Positions 1 through 8,737 of a stretch of DNA of 64,000 nucleotides are shown here, piece by piece. Source of the DNA: a virus; the IMG/VR virus record IMGVR_UViG_3300020057_001228, positions 64,001 to 128,000 of that record, one strand, 5' to 3'. The number at the start of each line of letters is the position of its first letter. Position 1 is the first letter of the stretch. The notes beneath the pieces were generated by a model. It made no database searches. It had not been told where the DNA came from and saw only the letters and a program-made list of their open reading frames with translations. The position numbers and the translations under genes are program-made.

Positions 1-1
1 G

Positions 2-1045
2 TTGTTTGGTGTCGAGCCTGTATACTCTGGCCTCACTAACGAAGGACCTCACTCCGTAATCATCGACCTGACTACGGGTGAACGTACATCACAGTTACAG
101 ACTACTAACAACAACGATGCCACCCTCTCAGATACATTCTACTTTGAGTTAACTACAGCAGGTGATACAGCACAGGGTCAGGTAGAAGTACTTGGGACCG
201 TCACTGTTGGTGACCAGTTCAGCATCGTTATCAATGGCTCTACCTACACGTACACAGCCATACTGGGTGATACACCTATCACTGTAGCCGCTGCCCTAGC
301 TCCTTTAGTAGACGCTGATGCTAACGTTGTAGCCTTCACTGATGCTTCACCGAATGACGACATCGTTATCATCCAGGCTAACGCTATAGGTTCAGCTGGT
401 AATGCTATTACTCTAACTGCACCATTCGTTGCTGGTAGCGCCTCTCTAGTAGCCTCGGGTGCAACTCTAACTGGTGGTAGGAACGTCAACACACTATCTC
501 AGAACGGTGTTGTTACATTTAGATCGCAAGAGATGGTAGATGTACTGAACCCAGTCCCATTGACTGTGAATAGGCTACGTTCTGTAAACGTGACCACAGG
601 AATGACTGTTTTGGATGTAGTGTTAGCGTTGGCTAACGATATCGCTACCTTCTCTGCTACCAGTAGGATCCTAGGAGCCGTCAGAGCCCCTACAAGGTTC
701 GTCATTGAGGGTACACCATACAATGCACCTGGTCTAACGATCGTGCCTTATACGCGGGACACAGTGCATTACAACATTGTGTTTGATATGCTAACAGTAC
801 CTAGCGAATTGAAGTTCGCTGCGTTGCCTAGAATATTGATTGCTGATCCAATCCCTGTGTTCGATAATCTAGCTAAGTCTCTAGTACTTCCAGCTAAGAT
901 GCTAAACCCATCTGGTGGTGGTTCTACAACAGATGATACTCCTATCAGCCAGACCAACCAGGGACGTGTGTTCCTATCTGAACCAGCTCCTTCTGCTCGT
1001 TTCAAGAAGGCATTTGAAGCAATCCGTAGGTTAAACAACGAATGA
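2..1045 (+). CDS. Virion protein, 5'-truncated by the window edge
   Basis: The reading frame is open from the first bases. The first possible start is a TTG at position 2 with no room for a ribosome site, so the gene almost certainly begins upstream. Residues about 60-160 form a beta-rich domain (VTVGDQFSIVINGSTYTY ... ITLTAP ... TLTGG) of the kind inserted in contractile-tail sheath proteins, and a similar stretch occurs in the sheath gene at 1992. The C-terminal half is not recognised. Its last codons overlap the next gene by 4 bases (ATGA). Its position ahead of the sheath fits a tail, neck or second sheath-like virion protein. The domain resemblance is seen in the sequence; the role is inferred. 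Confidence 0.6.
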   Translation: MFGVEPVYSGLTNEGPHSVIIDLTTGERTSQLQTTNNNDATLSDTFYFELTTAGDTAQGQVEVLGTVTVGDQFSIVINGSTYTYTAILGDTPITVAAALAPLVDADANVVAFTDASPNDDIVIIQANAIGSAGNAITLTAPFVAGSASLVASGATLTGGRNVNTLSQNGVVTFRSQEMVDVLNPVPLTVNRLRSVNVTTGMTVLDVVLALANDIATFSATSRILGAVRAPTRFVIEGTPYNAPGLTIVPYTRDTVHYNIVFDMLTVPSELKFAALPRILIADPIPVFDNLAKSLVLPAKMLNPSGGGSTTDDTPISQTNQGRVFLSEPAPSARFKKAFEAIRRLNNE

Positions 1046-1980
1046 CAGATTACGTAGGTAATGCAGCGATCAATAATCGTACTGGAACTCATATCCAGGA
1101 GATTATTGAAGCTATCTTCATCAACCTAGCGGCACACCCGCTGATCAATAGCCCTCCGGTGTTTGATAAAGATAACAACCGTGTACGCATTACGTTGTTC
1201 AGGGACTATGATGGTATTGATCTTGAGAACACTGGTGGTGCTGGTGTAACTCTATCTATATTCCCGTATAGCTTCAGTAACAACCAGGATAACAACCTAA
1301 CAGTAAACAGCAGCAATGCCTCTATTGTGTTTAAGCCACATACTATCGGTAGGCTTGGCACACCTCAGGGTCCACTAGATGAAGCTAGGGCCCACATCAC
1401 ATTTAAGCTGCATGTCTTTGGGTACGATACACCTACTACAATGGATACCAACTTCATCGAGAACCAGGTAACCAAGTTCCAGCTCAACAAGAATCAGCAG
1501 ATCCTTAGGGTATGGGCTGAGACTTTGAGAATGGTACTTGTTAGCGATCTACAGAAGTTACCATCGGTGAATTACCCGATAAGAAACCTGCTGTCTAATA
1601 GCTTCTTAAACCAGATTAACTACGGCTCATCCAAGTGGGATGACGGTCCTAATCTGATCTTCCAAACAGCTACGATGCTGTGGGAGACTACGTATTATGC
1701 CAAGCGTAGTTTGGAGGACTGGAACCCTGTTGAGGTTATTGGTGGGAATGTTGGATCAGTCCCTGACCCAAACCCCTTAAATAATCCAATACCAGTCTGC
1801 TATAACCTGGCTCAGGACAGGTATTTTAACTGCAGTACCAACGATACCCTTACGAGGGATCAGTTGATTGACCCAGCTACGGGGACGTTCTATACTACTC
1901 TGGCGACTAACGTCATCAAGGTAGTAGATACAATCAACCCACAGCGGCAGAACTTTGTGACATTTAGTGATCAAGGGTAG
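1042..1980 (+). CDS. Putative tail completion/terminator-type structural protein
   Basis: This 312-aa soluble protein starts at an ATG overlapping the previous stop (ATGA) and ends 11 bases before the sheath start. The N-terminal part (HIQEIIEAIFINLAAHPLI, then a beta-rich region) suggests a compact virion protein with an N-terminal helix. No signal peptide or membrane segment is visible. In myophages the gene directly before the sheath is commonly a neck, tail-completion or terminator protein (T4 gp15 / gpU position), which is the main basis for the call. I do not recognise the family from residues alone. The last 60 residues contain three cysteines and a proline-rich linker. Confidence 0.4.
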   Translation: MTDYVGNAAINNRTGTHIQEIIEAIFINLAAHPLINSPPVFDKDNNRVRITLFRDYDGIDLENTGGAGVTLSIFPYSFSNNQDNNLTVNSSNASIVFKPHTIGRLGTPQGPLDEARAHITFKLHVFGYDTPTTMDTNFIENQVTKFQLNKNQQILRVWAETLRMVLVSDLQKLPSVNYPIRNLLSNSFLNQINYGSSKWDDGPNLIFQTATMLWETTYYAKRSLEDWNPVEVIGGNVGSVPDPNPLNNPIPVCYNLAQDRYFNCSTNDTLTRDQLIDPATGTFYTTLATNVIKVVDTINPQRQNFVTFSDQG

Positions 1981-1991
1981 GAGAGGGCACC

Positions 1992-3836
1992 ATGGCTCTA
2001 GAAAATAACCTATATCCTGATATCCAGTTTGAGGAGATCAACGACAGTCCTCGGCCTACCCAAGTTGGATCTACCAACCGTATTGGCCTAGTTGGAGTGT
2101 TTCGTAAGGGTCCAAACGGGACGTTCAGGTTGCGCAGCACGTTTGAAGAGTTTGCCAAGATGTATAGCGACACCACACATGCTGGTTCCGTTGCTGTACA
2201 AGAGGCCATGGACCAGGGTGCCGATGACTTCGGTATCATCCGTGTCATGGGTTCTGCCAAGGCAGCCTCTGGTAACATCATCTTCTCTACAGCTGTAGTA
2301 ACAGCCGGTAGTGTTGAGTTCACCTTCCAGAGATTCCAGGTAGACGGCGTCACCCAGATTGGTGCTGACGTTGTTGTAGCCATTGGCGTAACTGGTGGTA
2401 TGTCTGCTGCAGCTATTGCCAACGCAGCTGTAACCGCTATCAACGCTGACTCTGGTGTGAACACGTTCATCACTGCTGTCTACGACACTGGTGGTACTGT
2501 AACCATCCAGGCCGATACCAAGGCTGCTATCACCAACTACTACAAAGTTAAGTTGGAGATCCCTGGCGTTGGTGGTGCTGGTGGCGTAACCGTATCCCCA
2601 CTCGTAGCTACTTTTTTAACTGGCGGTGCCGATGGACCAGCGCGTTCCACAGCAATCGTTCAGGACCGTCAGGTTGTACCAGTTGACCTATTCAGGATTG
2701 ACGCAGCATTCGATGGTACCTGGGGCGACTTCGTTCAGTTCACTATCACGAATGGTTCTGTATCTGGTAAGTTCAACCTTATCGTTACTGACACGTTCAA
2801 TAGCCACCAGGAGTCTTACTTCGATCTAGACATCAGCAACCCACTAAACCTGGACGCTGACACCAATGAAGTTCTAGCCACTCGTGGCTCTAACCTCGCT
2901 CGTGTGTTCTACATTGGAGCTGGTACCTTCTCTGCTGAGCTTCCTGCTATTAGCACGGATGTTCCGCTAGTTGGTGGATCTGATGGTCCAGCGATCGAGC
3001 TAGATGACTATATTGATGCACTAACCACTCTGAAGATGAATGTCGCCAACATCATCCTATCCGCTGGTAGTGTAGACAACACGATTCGCGCTGCTCTAAT
3101 CGCACAGGCTGAAACGTCGGAGGCTATCTCAGGGTTCCGTCTAGCCGTTCTAAACGCTGGCAAGAACATGCCTATCGAGACTCTGGATACAGTGAGCTCT
3201 CCATTCAACACTACGACTGGCTCTGCCGTCATGGTTGCTGGTTGGGCTACTTACGCTGGTCAGCCACGTCTATCTAGGTTCGGTGGTTCTCCAGATGGTC
3301 TGTACGCAGGACACTTGGTAGCTACACCAATCCAGGTATCGCCTGCAGCTCGTAGCAGCTCTCCGTTCATCCAGAACATCGTAGAAGTTGATACCGTCAT
3401 GACAGGGCAGGCCTTCAACAACTACACCAAGGCTCGTATGGAAGCTCTTGTTCTTGATATTGCAACCGGTGGATTCCACTGCCTAAACGGCCGTACACTG
3501 TCTTCTGATGGTGCATGGTACTGGGTATCTGTCCGCAGGGTGTATAATCAGATCAAGTCCGACCTGTTCCGTGCAATCCAGTGGGTCAAGTCTCAGCCGA
3601 ACACTACGGCTATGCGTAACCAGCTCAAGCAGCAGCTAGATACCTACATGGGTCTACTGCTAGCCAGAGGGGTTATTGCTGCTACCAAGCCTTCGCTTGT
3701 TGACAGTACCAACAACCCACCTGATCGTGTGGCAAGCGGCTATCTCCGTGCAGAAGTTTACTTCGTGCCTGTATTCCCTGCAGACCACGTGATAATCGGA
3801 GTACGTAGGTTCCTAGCGGCTGATGTACTAGCGTAA
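1992..3836 (+). CDS. Contractile tail sheath protein
   Basis: This is a 614-aa sheath protein, the contractile outer tube of the tail. The N-terminus (NRIGLVGVFRKGPNGTF) is the usual 'vGivG.a.kGp.n.p' sheath opening. Residues about 90-215 hold an inserted beta domain ending in FLTGGADG. The C-terminal region (NNPPDRVASGYLRAEVYF, VPVFPADHVIIGVRRFLAAD) matches the conserved sheath C-terminal domain in which a sheath strand is exchanged with neighbours. Length is within the usual 450-700 aa. The start ATG follows GAGAGG with 5-base spacing. Its neighbours (tail completion upstream, tubes downstream) fit. It defines the phage as a myovirus. Confidence 0.9.
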   Translation: MALENNLYPDIQFEEINDSPRPTQVGSTNRIGLVGVFRKGPNGTFRLRSTFEEFAKMYSDTTHAGSVAVQEAMDQGADDFGIIRVMGSAKAASGNIIFSTAVVTAGSVEFTFQRFQVDGVTQIGADVVVAIGVTGGMSAAAIANAAVTAINADSGVNTFITAVYDTGGTVTIQADTKAAITNYYKVKLEIPGVGGAGGVTVSPLVATFLTGGADGPARSTAIVQDRQVVPVDLFRIDAAFDGTWGDFVQFTITNGSVSGKFNLIVTDTFNSHQESYFDLDISNPLNLDADTNEVLATRGSNLARVFYIGAGTFSAELPAISTDVPLVGGSDGPAIELDDYIDALTTLKMNVANIILSAGSVDNTIRAALIAQAETSEAISGFRLAVLNAGKNMPIETLDTVSSPFNTTTGSAVMVAGWATYAGQPRLSRFGGSPDGLYAGHLVATPIQVSPAARSSSPFIQNIVEVDTVMTGQAFNNYTKARMEALVLDIATGGFHCLNGRTLSSDGAWYWVSVRRVYNQIKSDLFRAIQWVKSQPNTTAMRNQLKQQLDTYMGLLLARGVIAATKPSLVDSTNNPPDRVASGYLRAEVYFVPVFPADHVIIGVRRFLAADVLA

Positions 3837-3845
3837 GGGTAATTA

Positions 3846-4130
3846 ATGTTAGCGGTATCTGATTTCTGTTATAGGTGCGGGGACTGCATTACAGCGTGCC
3901 CCGTACCTGGGACTATCACAAACATTCTCCCTGGCAAGGTCAGGATCAACTCCTTTTCATGTATTGATTGTAACCAGTGCATACCTGTATGCCGCTTTGG
4001 CCTCATTACAAAAGAGAAGGAAGCTGTGACTGAAGTGGAGTCTATTGATATTCTCGCTATGGCAGCACCAGATACCGTTGACGTACCTGCTGAAAAGAAG
4101 CCAGTACTTAAGAGGAAGCGAGCTAAGTAA
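3846..4130 (+). CDS. 2[4Fe-4S] ferredoxin-like protein in the tail operon
   Basis: This 94-aa protein carries two complete 4Fe-4S binding motifs: C8-x2-C11-x2-C14-x3-C18-P and C39-x2-C42-x2-C45-x3-C49. This is the arrangement of bacterial 2[4Fe-4S] ferredoxins, with all eight cysteines present. Residues 51-94 are an acidic-to-basic tail ending KPVLKRKRAK. The ATG follows AAGGG with good spacing, 9 bases after the sheath stop, and the stop overlaps the start of the tube-like gene (TAATG). It is therefore translated with the major tail proteins. Function is unknown: it could be a structural metal-cluster protein of the tail, an assembly factor, or an electron carrier. Fe-S clusters are known in some phage tail proteins (lambda gpL), but a stand-alone ferredoxin fold here is unexpected. 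Confidence 0.85.
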   Translation: MLAVSDFCYRCGDCITACPVPGTITNILPGKVRINSFSCIDCNQCIPVCRFGLITKEKEAVTEVESIDILAMAAPDTVDVPAEKKPVLKRKRAK

Positions 4131-5338
4131 TGGCTGACCAGGAACTACCGCCAATCCCACCCTTTGTTAATGACAGGGTGTACATTGACCTTCTTCCTAA
4201 AGAAGAGCAGAACCAGGTTGCTATCCTTAATGCTCGTCACGGTGGGCCTCTTGCTGACCCAAGCAAGCTTTTTAGCGAGGCGTTTCCATCATTGGGTGGT
4301 CTGCCTGCTGCCACATTGCCTACACCTGGTACCTCTTCTGAGGTAGCTCCCACATCTACTGAACGTCCTCTGCTTGATAGGATTATCAACCCGCCTGCTG
4401 AGCCACCTAGACCTGGTAGCATTCGCAACGTAACAGACCACGCTGGTCCAGATCCCTTCCAGGGCTTTGACGTTGACGTATGGATCCAGCGTATAGATCT
4501 CGTAGACAAGATGAAGGATTCCCTGCTTAAGAGTCCTCTAGCAGATAGTCATCATCATGGTGGTATGGTTCTGCTAGGTCAGTTCCAATCTGTCAGTATT
4601 GGTATCAAAACCACAGCTGAGGCATATCTAGAGTTTGATTCCCGCACTCCAATTTATATGGACGGAGAAGTACAAATAGTCTTCAGACTTGATAAGGGTC
4701 TGGTGGATATGGGTGTTCTTCAAGAAACATTTGGAGTAAACGTACTTGGTCGTAGGACCAGCTACAACGTTCTTCCAAGGTTCAACATTACTTTCAACAT
4801 CAATACGACTAGCTACAACTACATTGATGATAAGTGGGAGTCTGAGCTCAATGGGGTCGTCTCGTACGGTCAGAGGCCCTACAGTGACCTACCACCAGAG
4901 AATCAGTCACTCAGTAGAGCAGGTGGTTTGCTAGATGTTCTTACGAATGCAACAGGGTTATCACCAACTAGAGCTCTTGCTCCGATCAATGGTGAACCAC
5001 TACCAACATTCCAAAGACATGTGAACGGACGCTTTGTGCTCAAAAGCTGTAAGGTAAACTCGTTCAATATTGATGCAGGTGCTGGTAAGCAGGTTGTTGC
5101 CACACAGTGGTTAGGAGTAGCCGAGGAGATTGTATCTCTAGCAGGCGATCCACCTAACGTTGTGCATTCCAACAAAGGCGAACGGGGAGACTCAAACGCC
5201 GCGTTGGATACGTGGCCTGTAGGACAGGCTAATACACGGCTACCTTTGGAGAGCATCAAACGGGAAGAACGTGCAGGTGCGGCCAAGGATTTAGCCGGTA
5301 AAGCGTTTAGCGCAGGTCTAAGGGCATTGTTAGGATAA
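4130..5338 (+). CDS. Tail-tube-like protein, long paralogue
   Basis: This 402-aa protein starts with TAATG overlap. Its residues about 100-402 are a paralogue of the next gene. Shared stretches include DHAGPDPFQGFDVDVWI, TEAYLEF...YMDGEVQIVFRLDKG, RFNITFNINT and GKQVVATQWLGVAEE. The first ~100 residues are a proline-rich extension absent from the shorter paralogue, and there is an extra insertion around residues 230-290. Position directly after the sheath and the pairing with a ~200-aa protein fit a tube protein plus a specialised tube-end or baseplate-tube protein (as T4 gp19 with gp48/gp54). Tube identity is inferred from position and size of the core. Confidence 0.65.
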   Translation: MADQELPPIPPFVNDRVYIDLLPKEEQNQVAILNARHGGPLADPSKLFSEAFPSLGGLPAATLPTPGTSSEVAPTSTERPLLDRIINPPAEPPRPGSIRNVTDHAGPDPFQGFDVDVWIQRIDLVDKMKDSLLKSPLADSHHHGGMVLLGQFQSVSIGIKTTAEAYLEFDSRTPIYMDGEVQIVFRLDKGLVDMGVLQETFGVNVLGRRTSYNVLPRFNITFNINTTSYNYIDDKWESELNGVVSYGQRPYSDLPPENQSLSRAGGLLDVLTNATGLSPTRALAPINGEPLPTFQRHVNGRFVLKSCKVNSFNIDAGAGKQVVATQWLGVAEEIVSLAGDPPNVVHSNKGERGDSNAALDTWPVGQANTRLPLESIKREERAGAAKDLAGKAFSAGLRALLG

Positions 5339-5349
5339 GGAGTTCAATC

Positions 5350-5955
5350 GTGGCTGGTACTATCAAATCGATTACAGATCACGCAGGCCCGGATCCCATT
5401 CAGGGATTTGACGTAGACTGCTGGGTAAGCGACGCATCTGACGGTACAATGATCCTGTTTGGTTCATTCACGTCTATCGTTGTAACTATTAGAAACGCTA
5501 CTGAGGCGTATCTAGGACTGAACGAGCGTATCCCCCGTTACCTTGATGGTGAGGTACAGATCGCTTGGGTTATGGAAAAGGGAATGCTCGACGTCAACGT
5601 ACTCAAGCAGAGCTTCGGCTTCTCTGAGATGACTCGTATGATTCGTTTCAACCGTAGTCCTAGGTTCCAGATTACCTTCAACACAAACACATACGGTGAG
5701 CTGAACAAGAAGGTAACCCTTCTATCAGCACTACAGCCTATTACTGATCCAATGCGTGACCCAGATGGTCGTATCGAACTCGTGCGTGCTAAGCTAGACT
5801 CATTCCACTTTGCTGCTACTTCTGGTAAACAGGTTGTAGCTACCCAGTGGCAGGGTGTTTGCGAAGGTATTCGTGTATACGCTGATCACGTTGTTGGTCA
5901 GTACGAGAATGTACCTGGTGCAAGTACTGCACTACCTGGTATTACTGATACATAA
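5350..5955 (+). CDS. Major tail tube protein (probable)
   Basis: This 201-aa protein begins at a GTG preceded by AAGGAG and 7 bases. It has the length of typical myophage tube proteins and is paralogous to the longer upstream protein along its whole length (DHAGPDPIQGFDVDCWV, YLDGEVQIAWVMEKG, RFQITFNTNT, GKQVVATQWQGV). The beta-rich composition and position two genes after the sheath support its being the inner tube subunit. The shorter, insertion-free copy is the better candidate for the abundant tube protein, and the longer copy for a tube initiator or terminator. The call rests on genome order and family-like size, not on an invariant motif. Confidence 0.65.
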   Translation: MAGTIKSITDHAGPDPIQGFDVDCWVSDASDGTMILFGSFTSIVVTIRNATEAYLGLNERIPRYLDGEVQIAWVMEKGMLDVNVLKQSFGFSEMTRMIRFNRSPRFQITFNTNTYGELNKKVTLLSALQPITDPMRDPDGRIELVRAKLDSFHFAATSGKQVVATQWQGVCEGIRVYADHVVGQYENVPGASTALPGITDT

Positions 5956-5967
5956 TCTGGGGGTAAA

Positions 5968-7449
5968 ATGGCAGACCGCGTACCTGCGGCTATTGTCTTT
6001 GGCTTCAAGAATGGGCGTGCGCTAGAGGGTATGTTCCCTCTGTTCACAAGGGTACCTATAGCAGAATCGACCTATCCGACTGAGTTCACGAAGATCCTCG
6101 GAACTGTACCTGCACTTACGGGTGGAGCAACTTCCGGAACCTTCTTCTCAGACGGGTGGGTCCTTACTGCTATTAAGGTGAACCAAACTCGCTTCTGGGC
6201 CTGTGACACAGCTGTAATAACTATCTCTTTAGATCTCAGTGATCCTACTGAGCCTTTCCTACCTGCGCCAACACATCCTGAGCAGCCTCTCACGATCACC
6301 ATGGGGTGGACAGAGGACCTGTATGGGGTACCAGACCTAGCCCACCTAACAAGGGTCTTTACGGGCTACGTAGACACTGTGAGCTACAAGCTAACTCCTA
6401 CGAGAGTTATCGCTACGATTGCACTGAGAGACCCTATTAGGTTTCTAGTCGACAACAAGCTTACAGAACTGTTCACCGATACGTACGTGGCTGGACAGAA
6501 GCAGACAGAAGGCTCTGGTACTCCATTCCTACAGGGTGGTAGACAAGCTTTGATTCGTGCCCTGATCCGAGATGGTTCTGGTACTTTCTACGATGGTGCA
6601 CCAGCTATCCCAGACGAGCGTATCTACACACATGAATCTGGTAGACAGGCTATTGGTACCACGGTGGGTTCTGCACAGCAGGATGGTGTAAACGGTACTG
6701 GGAGTAAGGTGGGTCAGCAGCTCTTCGTGCACAACAGGTTCCCTATGGAGCTGATCAAGCATCTGTCTACAGTTGAGCCAACACCTATGGAGATCTATGC
6801 CGACGCCAGTGGTTATGTCTATTGGGATACACGTCGTACTCTCTTGGGTGATATAGAACTTCTTAGCGGCGAGAAGATCAGCTACAAACCAAAGGACTAC
6901 TACTTCAGGAACCCAGTCACGATAGATGCTTCTCATACAGATGGTGAACCACAGCCAATTCTATCTGGAACTATGGAGTGGTCGACCATTGGTACGATTA
7001 CCAAGTTCGTAGTATCTAACAGTGGCCCTGAGGGTGATAACAGTGTTGCCAACATAGGCTACATAGATCCTACTAAGGTACATGGCTTCGACATGGCACA
7101 GAAGACCAGGTTCATCTTTGATGACACGTCTGATAAGTCTGTGATGGAAACTGCTGCCTTCTTAGATGCTATGCTGCAGCTATGGGGTAAGGATGTCAGA
7201 GCTGGCGCCATCGAAGTAGAAGGCGACGCTACTATGACTCCCGCTAGGGCAGTACGGCTGTGGAGAGTAGGTCTCTATCCACCACCTGATAACATGTTTA
7301 GGGTTGAGTCTGTAGTACATCTGTTCAGTGGTTCAGGTGCTAAGAAAGGCTTCAGAACCAGCATGATGATTAGTGCTACTGAAGAGAGCCTTAGAGAGTT
7401 TACTACATACACCACCAAGGAGCCTTCTACAGTTAAACAGGAGTCCTAA
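5968..7449 (+). CDS. Baseplate hub protein (gp27/gpD-like)
   Basis: This 493-aa protein starts at ATG after GGGGG plus 6 bases. The middle carries the hub pattern: LTITMGW ... VFTGYVDTVSYKLTP ... IATIALRDPIRFLVDNKL (residues about 110-165), then FPMELIKHLSTVEPTPMEIYADASGYVYWD (about 255-290). This resembles the 'local basis function applied to a projected path' segment of hub proteins of the gp27, gpD and XkdQ type. Those proteins form the trimeric ring at the tube end and carry the spike. It lies directly before an OB-fold protein, as hub and spike genes usually do. Residue-level recognition is moderate. Confidence 0.6.
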   Translation: MADRVPAAIVFGFKNGRALEGMFPLFTRVPIAESTYPTEFTKILGTVPALTGGATSGTFFSDGWVLTAIKVNQTRFWACDTAVITISLDLSDPTEPFLPAPTHPEQPLTITMGWTEDLYGVPDLAHLTRVFTGYVDTVSYKLTPTRVIATIALRDPIRFLVDNKLTELFTDTYVAGQKQTEGSGTPFLQGGRQALIRALIRDGSGTFYDGAPAIPDERIYTHESGRQAIGTTVGSAQQDGVNGTGSKVGQQLFVHNRFPMELIKHLSTVEPTPMEIYADASGYVYWDTRRTLLGDIELLSGEKISYKPKDYYFRNPVTIDASHTDGEPQPILSGTMEWSTIGTITKFVVSNSGPEGDNSVANIGYIDPTKVHGFDMAQKTRFIFDDTSDKSVMETAAFLDAMLQLWGKDVRAGAIEVEGDATMTPARAVRLWRVGLYPPPDNMFRVESVVHLFSGSGAKKGFRTSMMISATEESLREFTTYTTKEPSTVKQES

Positions 7450-8453
7450 TGTATAACTTCTCCCTAGAGCATATTCGTGACCCCAACTTCATGCACGTTG
7501 GTGATAATACGATCACTAAGCATGCCTCTCATACACCTAGGCAGATTGGCTACATACTCAACGTTAACCCTGTAGACTATACAGCTGACGTTCAGCTAAG
7601 TGGAATCAACGGTAACAACGGACAGGCCATGGTTCTTAGGAACATCAAGGTGTCTGTCACGGATGGTGGATCAGGATGGGGTAAACACAACCTACCTCAC
7701 ATAGGACAGTTGGTAGAAGTTACGTTTGAGAACGGTCTTGTAACCAACTACACGAAGGCTACTATTGGTAACCGTTTCTATACAGCAGCACAGAAGGTTC
7801 CATTTCATCCTATGTTGCTAGAGGACAGAGCTTATCATAAGTCTCAGTTCGAGATGGCTGAGGGTGGTAGCTTTAAGTTCAAGTGCCACGATGGTTCTAT
7901 AACTGAGTTCAAGGCTAAGCCCCATACAGCAGAAGGCTCTAAGACCAACGCTAGGTCTACTGGTGTAGCACAGACAGCATCTGAAGCACGTATGGATAAG
8001 TCTCACGCCCAGCTGGACAGTATGAAGACCAAGCTGAAAGATGTTCAGAACAAGGCTTCCCAGGTGAAGGATCTAGCTGTGAAGGCTAAGAAGCTAAACC
8101 AGCTGAAGTCTTATATTGCTGATCTGCAACAGCGTGGTTATCAATCACCAGCTGGAACCACTAAGCCTTATGACCCATCTGCAAGCACTGCTGATTATCT
8201 ACATATCCTCAACTATAGAGATCCTGCACAGCTATCCACCATCATGACCGCTTTAGCACCGCTAGCTAAACTGAGTACCATCTCAGCTGGTGCTGGTACA
8301 TCTTACATAGCTCTATCCAATAACAACAACGATGCGTCCTTTATGACCGCTATCAAGTTGGCTTTGGGTGGTGCTGGTGTAAGATATAAGAGCGTGACAG
8401 GTGATTGGTACCTCACGTCTGATAAGACTACATATATTGTGGTGCAGCTATAA
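7449..8453 (+). CDS. Baseplate spike-complex protein with N-terminal OB-fold
   Basis: This 334-aa protein starts in the TAATG of the hub gene. Residues about 30-110 read as a gp5/gpV-type OB domain (IGYILNVNPVDYTADVQLSG, HNLPHIGQLVEVTFENGLV). Such domains join the spike to the hub trimer. Residues about 185-225 are lysine/glutamine-rich with heptad character (AQLDSMKTKLKDVQNKASQV), suggesting a trimeric coiled coil. The C-terminal 80 residues form a separate small domain of unknown type. The order hub then OB protein is that of known baseplates. No lysozyme domain is seen. Confidence 0.55.
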   Translation: MYNFSLEHIRDPNFMHVGDNTITKHASHTPRQIGYILNVNPVDYTADVQLSGINGNNGQAMVLRNIKVSVTDGGSGWGKHNLPHIGQLVEVTFENGLVTNYTKATIGNRFYTAAQKVPFHPMLLEDRAYHKSQFEMAEGGSFKFKCHDGSITEFKAKPHTAEGSKTNARSTGVAQTASEARMDKSHAQLDSMKTKLKDVQNKASQVKDLAVKAKKLNQLKSYIADLQQRGYQSPAGTTKPYDPSASTADYLHILNYRDPAQLSTIMTALAPLAKLSTISAGAGTSYIALSNNNNDASFMTAIKLALGGAGVRYKSVTGDWYLTSDKTTYIVVQL

Positions 8454-8737
8454 TGGCAAACATTCCTCTAGACGGTCAGATCCCATTCGAAGTCCTGAAG
8501 TACATGCGTGACCCAGGGCTTATTGCTATTGACGTAGAAGCCCTTACCAAACAGTCCACTACGACTGCTGGTGAATCAGCTAAGTTGGCTAAGGCTGCTG
8601 CGGATGATGCAGTTAAGTCAGCTGAGAACATGACATCAGCGGCTATCCAGACTGCTAACGCAACAAAGATACGCATTGAAGCTGTGCTATCTGCGATCTT
8701 GTCTGGTAGTCTCACTAACCCTCTGGCAGGTATCTAA
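8453..8737 (+). CDS. Small alanine-rich baseplate-region protein, unknown function
   Basis: This 94-aa protein has start and stop codons both overlapping its neighbours (TAATG at each end), so it is tightly coupled to them. The first ~30 residues (QIPFEVLKYMRDPGLIAIDVE) resemble the N-terminus of the upstream protein (LEHIRDPNFMHV) in a short 'xxRDPxx' way. Residues 35-85 are Ala/Thr/Lys-rich and likely form one long amphipathic helix. It has no cysteine, signal peptide or clear membrane segment. It may be a helical adaptor in the baseplate. I do not recognise a family. Confidence 0.6.
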   Translation: MANIPLDGQIPFEVLKYMRDPGLIAIDVEALTKQSTTTAGESAKLAKAAADDAVKSAENMTSAAIQTANATKIRIEAVLSAILSGSLTNPLAGI

